A stretch of 64,000 nucleotides of DNA from Pseudomonadota bacterium (GTDB lineage Bacteria > Pseudomonadota > Alphaproteobacteria > Dongiales > Dongiaceae): the NCBI GenBank assembly GCA_016183985.1, contig JACPDN010000006.1:620001-684000 (forward strand), in the 5' to 3' direction. The notes under the pieces are model-generated. The model ran no database searches and had not been told where the DNA came from. It saw only the letters and a list, made by a program, of their open reading frames with translations. Positions within the stretch are counted from its first letter, which is position 1; every line of letters begins with the position of its first letter. The translations under genes and the position numbers were made by a program. Below, one piece after another: positions 9,401-18,386 of the stretch.

Positions 9401-9848
9401 AGTCGTGACTGACGCATCGATCGACCCTGCCTTGATGCTCGATTCCTATCCCGGCCCTCTCGGCCAGGTTCTGACAAATCTAATCAACAACGCCATTCTG
9501 CATGCCTTCCCCAAAGATAATCCGAAGGCCCCGCCCCCTAGCACACGTCACATTGGCATCAGTGCGCAGCCGATCGACGGGCAGATGATTCGCCTGGAAG
9601 TGCGAGACAATGGTGTGGGCATTCCCGCCCCGGTCCTTGGCCGCATCTTCGATCCGTTTTATACGTCAAAGCTCGGACAAGGCGGCAGCGGCCTTGGCCT
9701 GCATATCGTCCATAATATCGTCGGCGACGTGCTAGCCGGCAGTGTCGGTGTCGTAAGTGAAGTCGGACTGGGCACAACCTTTACCATCACCCTGCCCAGG
9801 ATCACGCCACAGTCGGCAGCGACAACCAGTCAGGAAGCCAAAGCATGA
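6444..9848 (+). CDS. Large cytoplasmic GAF/multi-PAS sensor histidine kinase
   Basis: 1134 residues from a GTG at 6444. Order: GAF (about 10-185), PAS1 (195-330, NRAAEQMLGY), PAS2 (NPGFEQITGYSR), PAS3 and PAS4 as a tandem pair sharing VFWKDR..YLG.NR and the ending GILGVQHDIT, PAS5 (GYSREELLG), a coiled linker, then the H-box GVAHEISTPVGNA and an ATPase domain with NLINNA, DNGVGIP and GSGLGLHI. There is no transmembrane helix, so the input is intracellular. The GTG is chosen because the frame extends upstream into the preceding kinase gene, whose stop is at 6433-6435. It overlaps the next receiver gene by ATGA, indicating translational coupling. The signal is unknown. Confidence 0.87.
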   Translation: MTTAPQPANQRDILSPVTAAFLAELARLSAVQEGDLEAVAAFACKRALDLVDARYLSVWMLDGARTRISSIMRYDAETGQPGAAIDLPADKVVAELAALNQTAQIVSDDALADPRLAGIRDGYLKETGVISVLEHVIRVGGNDVGLLSFERTTQGAPWQPADLALARGICSYLALTAANQQRRELEEKSAANTALQAAILENAAYAVIAADINGKITFFNRAAEQMLGYRSDEVVHKETPLLFHDAAEIEQRAVQYSKELNTPIVPGYNVFTAKTLAGERNEEEWIYVRRDGSRFPALLSITAIRGPDGIINGFLGMASDISERKRVTSRLRQSEEMLSRVLLQSPDSILITALSDGRILEVNPGFEQITGYSRHEAIGRTTIDLAIWVDLDERDDMLGQVRRNGEVRSMPIRISRHGREVRHCILWGRTFEFNGVDALLTSVHDVTHIKEAEQKAREAQNMLQAVLDTVPAHVFWKDRDSIYLGCNRQFALDNGFASAADVVGTTDYDQLRNPTPAFLAEIGKVIETDRHIVATKETSAPRNIPFVLPDDTVHWMSVIKRPLLDDNGDVVGILGVQHDITEVLENERAAKNAQHMLQQVLDTIPSYVFWKDRHSRYLGGNRVFSEEAGFTDPDDVIGKSDFDLPWAEYANEFQEEDREVLATGKPLLDRVKAFLSPNGSARWIKTEKLPMADASGEIIGILGVQHDITEQVRSEQQLRASEEKLRSLFTFSPLGINLQDMSGRYVDANDAFLKIVGYSREELLGISCYDLIPPDYLEEEPARLQRLRETGLIPAYEKAYLHKDGSRIPVSTSTVLVSGPDGQEFKWTIVEDITIRLEAREAQRKLNDELERLVAERTVELQAAIEGLMRAEKLASLGSLVAGVAHEISTPVGNASLATSTLVGAIDDFETQLREKLTRGALDGFVRQVKLGVDIANRNIERVASLIQSFKQVAVDQTSSQRRQFQMTEIVDEILTTMHPSLKRAGVVTDASIDPALMLDSYPGPLGQVLTNLINNAILHAFPKDNPKAPPPSTRHIGISAQPIDGQMIRLEVRDNGVGIPAPVLGRIFDPFYTSKLGQGGSGLGLHIVHNIVGDVLAGSVGVVSEVGLGTTFTITLPRITPQSAATTSQEAKA

Positions 9849-10375
9849 CGCTGCAACCGCCGACGGCCTTTTCCACCGAAGAGACGGCGCATTGGGTTCT
9901 GCTACGGCCAATACCGCCTGCCGACGATGACCTGTTCGAATTCAGCGAAGCGGATGACACCGAGGCCGTGGCGCTGCGGCCATGGTCCGTTCTCATCGTC
10001 GATGACGATAGTGAAGTGCATCGTGCCGTCGAACTGGCCTTGACCGGCGTTCGGATCGCTGGTCGGTCGCTCAACCTGATACATTCTCTGTCGGCAGCGG
10101 ATGCACGGCAGCACCTTGCCGAACTGTCCCGTGGTATCGACCTGGTCCTCCTCGATGTCGTCATGGAAACGGCCGATGCCGGCCTGACCTTGCTGGATGA
10201 AATGCGGTCGGCACCCGCCACCCGGGCACTGCCTGTCCTGCTCCATACCGGACAGCCAGGCCAGGCGCCGGAACGGCTCGTCCGTTCCCGCTATGATATC
10301 AGCGGCTATCTCACCAAGACGACAGTGACACGCCAGGGGTTGATCACGGCCCTGGAATCCGTTCTGAAGGGTTAG
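9845..10375 (+). CDS. Stand-alone response regulator receiver protein
   Basis: 176 residues: about 50 N-terminal residues without a recognised fold, then a receiver with LIVDDDSEVH, the phospho-acceptor Asp in LLDVVMETADAG, HTGQPGQAP and Lys in YLTKT. No output domain. The receiver resembles the one fused to the kinase at 5170-6435 (same DVVMET.DAG and TGQPG.APE segments), so the two probably arose by duplication. It starts within the stop of the upstream kinase (ATGA). Its own stop overlaps the stop of the convergent divL-like gene by 4 bp. Its likely role is intermediate carrier or sink in the relay; this is inference. Confidence 0.88.
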   Translation: MTLQPPTAFSTEETAHWVLLRPIPPADDDLFEFSEADDTEAVALRPWSVLIVDDDSEVHRAVELALTGVRIAGRSLNLIHSLSAADARQHLAELSRGIDLVLLDVVMETADAGLTLLDEMRSAPATRALPVLLHTGQPGQAPERLVRSRYDISGYLTKTTVTRQGLITALESVLKG

Positions 10376-12702
10376 GCCGCGCTACGTGCCTGCAAGGGCA
10401 AGGCACAGACGATGCGGCGGCCATGCGGCCCCGATTCCGTTAGCAACTGGCCGCCATGCATTTCGATGAGCGTGCGCGCCAATGCGACACCCAAGCCACG
10501 CGTCGAACTGCGGGCCTGCGATGAATCTGAATCGGGCCCGACATCGACGCCGAAATCGTCCTGAGCTCCCTGCACGGCGACGCTGATATCCAGGCTTTCG
10601 CCTTGGCGCGCGGCCTGAACCTTGACCGTACGTCCACCAGGCGCGGCACCGATCGCCGCGCTGAGAAGATTGCCAAGGGCCTGCTTCAGGCGCTGTGGGT
10701 CGGCGCTGATGACACCCACATCGGCATCGACTTCGATCAGCAATTCTATATTGCGGCTGCGGGCGCGCTGTTGGAACAGGCGCGCTATCGACTCCGTCAG
10801 CTGTCGGACATCGACCTGGGCAGGCTCCAAATGGATATAGCCCGCCTCGATCGCGGCGACGTCGATGACATCGCCGATCATGAGGATGAGATTCTGGGCG
10901 GAATCGAGAATGGCCGATGAGTATTCCAGCTGCCGCTCGTTCATTTCGCCGAAATACTGGCGCGACAGCAATTCGGCGTAACCGATGATCGCGTTGAGAG
11001 GTGTACGGAATTCGTAGGAAACGTTGGCGATGAATTCAGACTTCAAGCGATCGGCCGCAACCAGCGCCTCGTTACGCTCAGTGAGCGCCCGCTCCATGTT
11101 GATGCTGTCGGTCACGTCCGTGTATTTGAACAGGCGCCCGCCATCGGCCAGCGGGATAGCGGCAATGTCGATGATCTTGCCGTCGGTGCGCTCCAGGCGC
11201 CAGTTCTTCACCTCGCGCTCGCCGATATTGGAAACGATACGGCGGCGTAGCTCGTCCCAGTTCGGACGGGCTTCGAAGAAGGGTTTTACCGCCTCGACAA
11301 TCTGGCGGACATGCGGCTCATCCTCAACCTCCTTGTCGGTGAGGTTCCAAAGACGCACGAAGGCCGGATTATAGAGCTTCAACCGCGCATCGCCGCCGAA
11401 CACGGCAATACCTTCATAAAGATGGTCGATGGTTTCCTTCTGCACCTCGATGAGCGTGTTGTAATTCCGCTCCAGCGCCAGCTTGTCGGTCACATCCTCA
11501 AAGGTCAGGATGACGCCGCCGAAGGGATGTGGCGAGGCCAGCATGCGATAGGTGGCACCCGAGGGGACGTGCATCAGATCTTCGAACGGCGCGATGACCG
11601 ACATGACCTGCCGGCTCCATTCCTGCTTGAAAGAGCGGAAATCGGCCTGCTCCGGTATCTGGCGCCGCTCGCGCAGCATGTCGAGTACCTGGTCGACGCT
11701 GGGCTCCATGCGCAGGAATCCAGCATCGAGATTGAACATCTCGCGGAAAGCGGTATTGAAGAACTTCACACGCTTATCGGGGCCAAAAATGACGATGCCC
11801 GTGCCTAGCGCCTGCAGCACGTCGTCATGCGCCGCGATATGGCGGGCAAGCTCGGCATGGCTTTCTTCGAGCTGCGTCTGGTCGAGCGCAAAGCCGATGA
11901 CGGAGCCGTCGGGGAGCGGTACCTCGGTGAGGTCATAGAGGCGGCGCTGGCCCTTCACCACCAATTGCTGGCTCTCCGATTGAGCAAGCCCCACACGCTG
12001 AGCGCGTTTGGCCAGGGCCTTCGCCGCCTGATTGATCTCGCGCCCGTCGCTGATGATGCGCTCGACCGATAGATCGTGAATATGGGCAAAGGCCGGATTG
12101 CACCAGGCGATGGCAAGCTCCGGCCCGCGCCGCCAGACCGGATAGGGCAATTGCTCCAGCAGCTGTGCGAGTGACGCGGCCGTCTTCAGTGCATGGGCGG
12201 AGGCCTGTTCCAACGGGTCGACAATATCGCCGATATCGCTGAGCCACAGATGACAGCTCTCGCCGTTGCGGGCGCCGGTCCAGCGCAGACGCATACCCGG
12301 TCCCGGCGCCGGCAGGAAAGAGAAGCCGCGCCCCTCCTTCTCCAGCAACATGACGGCGCTGAGGAGCTCCGTTTGATCCGCAGGCTTCATACCGGCGACA
12401 AGGTCGGCGCGGGTGCAATCACCTTCGGCCGGCAGATTGAGCCAGGTGCGCGCGCGCTGATCGACCAATGCGCGCCCGCCCTTTTCCCAAGCGACATGCC
12501 CCAGCGGCGCCGTCGCCCATTCGGCCTGTGCCGCCAGCAGAATGCGGTCGCCCTCAGCAATCGCGCTGCGTGCGGCGGCCAATTCGGATTGCAATGCTTT
12601 CCGGTACTGGGCGAGTCGCCAAGCATAGCCGACGGCTGCTGCCAAGCCGGCTCCCAACAACCCCACGCTCGTCCAGAAAAACAGCGAGTCGCCCATGGCC
12701 AT
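10372..12702 (-). CDS. divL: DivL-like PAS pseudokinase (Tyr in the H-box)
   Basis: 776 residues, close to the length of Caulobacter DivL. One N-terminal transmembrane helix (about 8-28), a short coiled segment, three PAS-like regions (about 184-290, 291-405, 425-530), then a dimerisation domain reading FIANVSYEFRTPLNAIIGY. The phospho-accepting His is replaced by Tyr563. The ATPase part is degenerate: the N-box reads NLLSAAIG and no D-x-G-x-G box is visible, while GLGVALARTLIEMHGG remains. The Tyr H-box is the hallmark of DivL, which controls CckA-ChpT-CtrA signalling with phospho-DivK at the cell pole. Position next to ahcY and near tsaE fits other alphaproteobacteria. The cell-cycle role here is inferred. 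Confidence 0.8.
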   Translation of the reverse strand: MAMGDSLFFWTSVGLLGAGLAAAVGYAWRLAQYRKALQSELAAARSAIAEGDRILLAAQAEWATAPLGHVAWEKGGRALVDQRARTWLNLPAEGDCTRADLVAGMKPADQTELLSAVMLLEKEGRGFSFLPAPGPGMRLRWTGARNGESCHLWLSDIGDIVDPLEQASAHALKTAASLAQLLEQLPYPVWRRGPELAIAWCNPAFAHIHDLSVERIISDGREINQAAKALAKRAQRVGLAQSESQQLVVKGQRRLYDLTEVPLPDGSVIGFALDQTQLEESHAELARHIAAHDDVLQALGTGIVIFGPDKRVKFFNTAFREMFNLDAGFLRMEPSVDQVLDMLRERRQIPEQADFRSFKQEWSRQVMSVIAPFEDLMHVPSGATYRMLASPHPFGGVILTFEDVTDKLALERNYNTLIEVQKETIDHLYEGIAVFGGDARLKLYNPAFVRLWNLTDKEVEDEPHVRQIVEAVKPFFEARPNWDELRRRIVSNIGEREVKNWRLERTDGKIIDIAAIPLADGGRLFKYTDVTDSINMERALTERNEALVAADRLKSEFIANVSYEFRTPLNAIIGYAELLSRQYFGEMNERQLEYSSAILDSAQNLILMIGDVIDVAAIEAGYIHLEPAQVDVRQLTESIARLFQQRARSRNIELLIEVDADVGVISADPQRLKQALGNLLSAAIGAAPGGRTVKVQAARQGESLDISVAVQGAQDDFGVDVGPDSDSSQARSSTRGLGVALARTLIEMHGGQLLTESGPHGRRIVCALPLQARSAA

Positions 12703-12752
12703 GCACTCTACGGGCGTAGGAATTGTGTGACAAGCCCATCACAAAACCAGGC

Positions 12753-12788
12753 GAAAAGAAAAGGGCGCCCGGTGTTGACCGGACGCCC
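12753..12788 (-). terminator. Intrinsic terminator after ahcY
   Basis: Read on the minus strand, the arms GGGCG/CCGGT and ACCGG/CGCCC (12763-12788) form a 10-pair stem with one mismatch and a GTTG/CAAC tetraloop, directly followed by TTTTCTTTTC. It lies 27 bp beyond the ahcY stop and before the divL start, so ahcY and divL are probably separate transcripts. Confidence 0.85.
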
Positions 12789-12814
12789 CTTGGGTATCTC
12801 CGCTTATCGCAGGA

Positions 12815-14107
<1,293 letters not shown>

Positions 14108-14412
14108 AACGGCGTCTCCATCAGATAAGGATTTATTTATATGGCGCCGTATAGCAGGCCAGCGCCAGCCGGGCAAGCGCTGGTTTATGGCTGCGCCGGA
14201 ATCTGCTCAAACGATTGAACCATATGGGGAATGCGGCCTGATCGGCGCCCAGTGATCCCATGACCTGGAAAGAGAATGGCGACCACAGAGCCATCGAACT
14301 ACCAGCATTCTTCAGGGCATCGGCCGTCGAGCGCAGCGCGGAAATAGGGAAAGCCCCGGCCAATAGAACCGGTCAGGCTCCCCCCACGAATCGCACGTAT
14401 CGCACGTGAAGC
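14108..14412 (-). promoter_or_regulatory. 305-bp ahcY leader with a perfect 7-bp hairpin
   Basis: No convincing gene lies between ptsI and ahcY. The stretch holds a perfect inverted repeat CCAGCGC/GCGCTGG (14159-14183, 11-nt loop) about 50-75 nt before the ahcY start, and a second imperfect GC stem at about 14350-14385 just after ptsI with a short U-run on the minus strand, which could act as a ptsI terminator. A SAH-sensing leader would be plausible for ahcY, but I could not match the SAH or SAM-II riboswitch consensus by eye. A short 76-codon frame here (14133-14363) has no supporting features. Confidence 0.35.
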
Positions 14413-16230
14413 TTAGACTGCGAGTGCGTTGAAATCGTCGAGCAGCATGGCGATGCGGCCCGTATCCCACTGGTCCATGATGAGGCGCGCGCAACGCGTG
14501 GCCGCAAGGTAGTCGATATTCCGGATGCGCTGTTTCACGCGCGGCAGATTGACCGGCGCCATGGAAAGATCCTGAATGCCGAGGCCCAGCAGCAGCGGCG
14601 CGAATTTCGGATCGCCGGCGATCTCGCCGCATACACTGATGGGAATGCGCGCGCGCAAGGCCGCTTCTGTCGCAAATTGGATGAGACGCAGCACGGCCGG
14701 ATGCAGCGGGTTATAGAGATGCGCCACCTGCTCTTCCCCGCGGTCGATGGCCAGCGTGTATTGGGTCAGGTCGTTCGAACCCACGGCAAAGAAGTCCGAT
14801 ACTTGCGCCAGCGCATCGGCAGAGAGGGCCGCACCCGGCACCTCGATCATGACGCCCATGGGAGGCATCGGGTCCGCCATCTTGACGCCACGCCGTTTCA
14901 AGCGCTTGGCCACCTGCGCCAGGATATCGCGGACCTGCTTTACCTCGGTCAAGGACGAGATCATCGGCAATAGAATCCGCACTGGCCCGAAGGCGCTGGC
15001 CCGCAGGATCGCCGCCAATTGTGTCTCCAGCAATGCACGCTCCTGGAGACCGAGACGAATCGCCCGTAAACCCAGCGCCGGATTAGCCGCATCGCCCAGG
15101 CGCTCACGCAACGAAGGTGCCAGCTTGTCGCCACCGACATCGAGCGTGCGAATGGTGACGGGCTTTCCCTCCATTCCCTCGACAATCGCGCGATAAGCTT
15201 CGACCTGCTCGTCTTCCGTCGGTAGATCCGCCCGGTTCATATAGAGGAACTCGGAGCGGAGAAGGCCGACGCCCTCGGCACCGGCCGCCAACGCCATGTC
15301 GAGCTCGCGCGGCAATTCCAGATTCACCAGCATGCCGATACGCTGCCCGTCACGCGTCTGCGCCGGCAACTTCTTCAGGCGCGACAGAATCCGCTCGGTC
15401 TTTTCCAGCTCCAACTGGCGGCGATGGAATTCCTCAAGCCGTGCTGCTGTGGGATTGATGAAGATGCGTCCGCCGGCACCATCGACGATAACGGTGTCGC
15501 CAGTCCTCACCGCATTGGAAAGACCGGCCAAGCCCAATACGGCCGGCAATGCCAAGGAGCGCGCCATGATGGCGGTGTGGCTCTCGGCACCACCTAATTC
15601 CGTCGCAAAGGCATGAATGCGCTTGGGGTCGAGCAGCGCCGTATCGGCAGGCGTCAACTCTTCGGCAATGACGATGGCGCCTTCAGGCAGATGCTTGAAG
15701 GCCTCGAACGGCGTCTTGGTGAGATTACGCAGCAGCCGATCGCCGACCTCGCGCACATCCTTGGCCCGGGCCGAGAGATAGGGGTCATTGAGATGTTCGA
15801 AATCATGCGCAATCGCATTGATCTCGGACTGGACGGCCGCTTCGGCATTCTGCTGCTCGCCGGTAATGCGTTTCTCCACACCCCGCACGATGCGCGAGCC
15901 GGAAAGCATCTGCATATGCGCATCCAGCAGGAACTCGAGCTCCTCGGCGGCTGCACCATGGAGTTCGGCGCTCTTCTTCTTCAGCTTTCTCAGCTGCCGT
16001 TCGGACTTGTCCAGCGCGTCGCGAAAGCGCTCCAATTCAGCCTCGACGGCATCGGCCGAAATTTCGTAATCCGGCACGTTGACGACGCCGATCTCGACGA
16101 CATGCGCTTCGCCGATAGCGATGCCGGCCGACACGCCGAGACCTTCAAGCAGCACCTCACGGCCGGCCGCCAGCTTGTCCCTCGCGGTCTTTATTGTGCG
16201 ACGTGGCAGGCGTGGTGTCTCACTCTTCAT
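14413..16230 (-). CDS. ptsI: PTS enzyme I (phosphoenolpyruvate-protein phosphotransferase), short form without GAF
   Basis: 605 residues. The phospho-His segment is GGAESHTAIMARSLALPAVLG, followed by the PEP-binding barrel with RTLDVGGDK, LRSEFLYMNR, and the C-terminal VGSNDLTQYTLAIDR and VCGEIAGDP. It moves phosphate from PEP to HPr. It lacks the N-terminal GAF of PtsP but its neighbours (a lone HPr, a lone EIIA-Man-type protein, HprK) mark a regulatory rather than sugar-transport PTS. The ATG at 16230 overlaps the ptsH stop by 11 nt. Upstream in-frame codons up to 16281 lie inside ptsH and are unlikely to be used. Confidence 0.93.
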   Translation of the reverse strand: MKSETPRLPRRTIKTARDKLAAGREVLLEGLGVSAGIAIGEAHVVEIGVVNVPDYEISADAVEAELERFRDALDKSERQLRKLKKKSAELHGAAAEELEFLLDAHMQMLSGSRIVRGVEKRITGEQQNAEAAVQSEINAIAHDFEHLNDPYLSARAKDVREVGDRLLRNLTKTPFEAFKHLPEGAIVIAEELTPADTALLDPKRIHAFATELGGAESHTAIMARSLALPAVLGLAGLSNAVRTGDTVIVDGAGGRIFINPTAARLEEFHRRQLELEKTERILSRLKKLPAQTRDGQRIGMLVNLELPRELDMALAAGAEGVGLLRSEFLYMNRADLPTEDEQVEAYRAIVEGMEGKPVTIRTLDVGGDKLAPSLRERLGDAANPALGLRAIRLGLQERALLETQLAAILRASAFGPVRILLPMISSLTEVKQVRDILAQVAKRLKRRGVKMADPMPPMGVMIEVPGAALSADALAQVSDFFAVGSNDLTQYTLAIDRGEEQVAHLYNPLHPAVLRLIQFATEAALRARIPISVCGEIAGDPKFAPLLLGLGIQDLSMAPVNLPRVKQRIRNIDYLAATRCARLIMDQWDTGRIAMLLDDFNALAV

Positions 16231-16495
16231 CGAATTTGCGCAAGATGAGATCGACCAGAGCGTCGATCGCAGCCCGCGCATCGGAACCCCTGGCGCGGAT
16301 TTCGAGCTCTGTGCCGATGCTGGCGGCCAGCATCATCAGGCCCATGATGGAGCCGCCGCTTACATCCATTTCGCCCTTGGCAACACGGATGTCGGCGTCG
16401 AAGCCACCGGCCGTCTTCACGAATTTAGCTGCCGCGCGGGCATGAAGGCCTTTCTGGTTGGAAATCTGAGCGCGGGCAGTGATCATGTCGGTCAT
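16220..16495 (-). CDS. ptsH: HPr phosphocarrier protein
   Basis: 91 residues. The active His lies in KGLHARAAAKF (equivalent of His15) and the regulatory Ser in GGSIMGLMML (equivalent of Ser46), so both EI phosphorylation and HprK Ser phosphorylation are possible. It sits between the EIIA gene (13 bp upstream) and ptsI (overlapping). With no sugar permease in the cluster, it presumably signals carbon/nitrogen status. Confidence 0.95.
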   Translation of the reverse strand: MTDMITARAQISNQKGLHARAAAKFVKTAGGFDADIRVAKGEMDVSGGSIMGLMMLAASIGTELEIRARGSDARAAIDALVDLILRKFDEE

Positions 16496-16508
16496 CGGCG
16501 CCTCCCCG

Positions 16509-16931
16509 TCAGCATTCGCTGGCTTTGAGGAGCTGGGAAGCGACGTTGATGTATTTTCTGCCCGCTTCCTGTGCCGCCGTCACGGCGCCCGTCAGCGGCA
16601 AGGTACCCCGCACGCTGGCAAGCTTGATCAGCATTGGCAGATTGACGCCCGCCACGACCTCGACATTCGCCTTGTCGAGTGTCGAGATGGCAAGGTTCGA
16701 TGGGGTGCCGCCGAACATATCGGTCAGCAGGACAACGCCCTTACCCTGATCGCATTGCGCGACGGCTTCCAGAATCTCGCGCCGGCGCAACTCCATATCG
16801 TCCTCGGGGCCGATGCAGATGGCGACAGCTGCCTGCTGTTTGCCCACGACATGTTCCAGGGCAGCGAGAAATTCGGCGGCAAGATTGCCATGCGTCACCA
16901 GGACGATGCCGATCACTTGAGTTTGAACCAC
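16509..16931 (-). CDS. manX: PTS EIIA component, mannose/fructose type
   Basis: About 140 residues. The N-terminal phospho-His is in IVLVTHGNLAAEF, followed by LTDMFGGTPSNLA and a VAGVNLPML segment, typical of EIIA-Man. No EIIB, C or D genes are nearby, so it is a regulatory orphan that takes phosphate from HPr. No ATG is available: GTG codons at 16916, 16931 and 16937 are candidates. 16931 is given because a G-rich ribosome site (GGGGG) precedes it, but homologues often start near the 16916 position. It lies 43 bp downstream of rapZ. Confidence 0.88.
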   Translation of the reverse strand: MVQTQVIGIVLVTHGNLAAEFLAALEHVVGKQQAAVAICIGPEDDMELRRREILEAVAQCDQGKGVVLLTDMFGGTPSNLAISTLDKANVEVVAGVNLPMLIKLASVRGTLPLTGAVTAAQEAGRKYINVASQLLKASEC

Positions 16932-16974
16932 ACACACCCCCAAATCAGATGACCTCGCCTGCGGTTTGCGCCTC

Positions 16975-17901
16975 TCATTTTGGGGCGCGCCCAACATCGC
17001 GATGCCTGAGCGTGACCGTTCGGCCCCGCTCCCTCAACCACTGCGCCAGCCTGCCCGCCACGAAAACGGACCGATGCCGACCGCCGGTACAGCCGATAGC
17101 GATGGTCAAATAACTCTTCCCTTCGCCTTCGTACCCCGGCAAGAGCGGCCACAATAAGGAAGTCAGGGCCGCAAAGAAACCGGGGAAAGCTGGGTCCGCC
17201 TCAATCGCCTGGCCAACGGCAGCATCCTCACCGGATAGCGGCCTAAGCGTCGGATTATAATAGGGATTTTCCAAAAACCGGACGTCAAAAACCAGATCCG
17301 CTTCGCGTGGCAGACCTTGCTTATAGGAGAATGAGAGTATGGTAAGTGCCAGATCGGGCTGTGCCGCCAGGCCGAAATGCCCGACAAGCATGGCTTTCAA
17401 ATCCCCGATAGCGGTATCGCTGGTATCCAGCACCAAATCAGCTGCAACCCGAACCGATCCCATCAATTGCCGTTCGCGCTGGATGCCGTCACCGACCGGC
17501 CGATCCTGCGCCAGCGGGTGGCGCCGCCGCGTTTCGGTATAGCGCCGCTGCAGCACCTCATCGTCACAGTCGAGAAACACGAGACTGACCCGAAAGCGTG
17601 TGTCGGCTTTGAGCTGTCCGACCAGAACAATAAAGCGATCGCTGGAAAAGCCGCTGGTGCGGGAATCGAAGCCCAGCGCAATCGGCTTGCTCATGGCCGG
17701 CAGGCTGGCCTGGCCAAGGCCCGTCACCAGATGCGGCAACAAATCGAGCGGCATGTTGTCGACCGCCTCGTAGCCGATGTCCTCAAGGCATTTGAGGGCC
17801 GTAGAGCGCCCGGCACCGGCCAGGCCGGTCACCAGAACGATATGCCGGCGCTCGGCCTCATTTGCTGGCGATACGATATTGGCTGGTCCCGGCTGTGGCA
17901 T
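16975..17901 (-). CDS. rapZ: RapZ, RNase adapter / nucleotide-binding protein
   Basis: 308 residues. Walker A is VTGLAGAGRSTALKCLEDIGYEAVDN, then FLDCDDEVLQRRY, the FSYKQGLPREADLVFDVRFL segment and the C-terminal GCTGGRHRSVFVA motif of the RapZ/YvcJ family. In enterobacteria RapZ guides RNase E to small RNAs in glucosamine-6-P control; the alphaproteobacterial role is less defined. The ATG at 17901 (MPQPGPAN) is chosen over upstream in-frame codons that lie inside hprK. Placed between hprK and the EIIA gene in a conserved order. Confidence 0.94.
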   Translation of the reverse strand: MPQPGPANIVSPANEAERRHIVLVTGLAGAGRSTALKCLEDIGYEAVDNMPLDLLPHLVTGLGQASLPAMSKPIALGFDSRTSGFSSDRFIVLVGQLKADTRFRVSLVFLDCDDEVLQRRYTETRRRHPLAQDRPVGDGIQRERQLMGSVRVAADLVLDTSDTAIGDLKAMLVGHFGLAAQPDLALTILSFSYKQGLPREADLVFDVRFLENPYYNPTLRPLSGEDAAVGQAIEADPAFPGFFAALTSLLWPLLPGYEGEGKSYLTIAIGCTGGRHRSVFVAGRLAQWLRERGRTVTLRHRDVGRAPK

Positions 17902-17917
17902 GAATGTCTCTAGATTC

Positions 17918-18379
17918 TCACTCGCGCCCCAGAATATGGCCAGGGCCGCTGCGTACCGCAAGCCGCAGCTTGGCGGTTGCCGACACGGCAAAGGGATCAA
18001 GTTTGAGCAAGGGTGCCGTGACACCCAGATACTCGGCCGTTTCCGCCGCTGGCATACGCTCGATCTCCGCAGCCCCGGCCATGTCGATGACCCAGGCCAG
18101 CGGTATGAAACGGTCAACATATGGCACAGCGATGAGACCAACGCCACGCGCCTCAATCACACCTTTAAGTCCCGTCGGCATGATTGCGGGGACACCAACC
18201 AGAAGGCGATCTCCCTCGCGGTGCAGTTCGACCTGTTCATCGCTGATGAGCTGCGCGCCTTCATCGATAAGCCGCAGCGCCAGATCCGAACGCCCGCTGC
18301 CGGAAGGTCCGCGCAGCAGAACGGCTCGATCGTCGATCGCCACCGCCACCCCATCAATGCGCAGAGATGTCGGTATCAT
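17918..18379 (-). CDS. hprK: Short-form HPr(Ser) kinase/phosphorylase
   Basis: 153 residues, about half of Firmicute HprK; the N-terminal domain is absent, as is usual in alphaproteobacteria. The P-loop is LLRGPSGSGRSDLALRL near residues 21-37, followed by LISDEQVEL and the basic GVPAIMPTGLKGVIEARGVG segment that contains the family signature. It modifies the regulatory Ser of HPr. It is 7 bp after chvG and 16 bp before rapZ, so envelope sensing and PTS output are likely co-transcribed. Confidence 0.93.
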   Translation of the reverse strand: MIPTSLRIDGVAVAIDDRAVLLRGPSGSGRSDLALRLIDEGAQLISDEQVELHREGDRLLVGVPAIMPTGLKGVIEARGVGLIAVPYVDRFIPLAWVIDMAGAAEIERMPAAETAEYLGVTAPLLKLDPFAVSATAKLRLAVRSGPGHILGRE

Positions 18380-18386
18380 TACGCTC

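Noticed and set aside
14133-14363. 76-codon minus frame in the ahcY leader
   Set aside because: No ribosome site, no motif, and it overlaps hairpin sequence; treated as non-coding leader.
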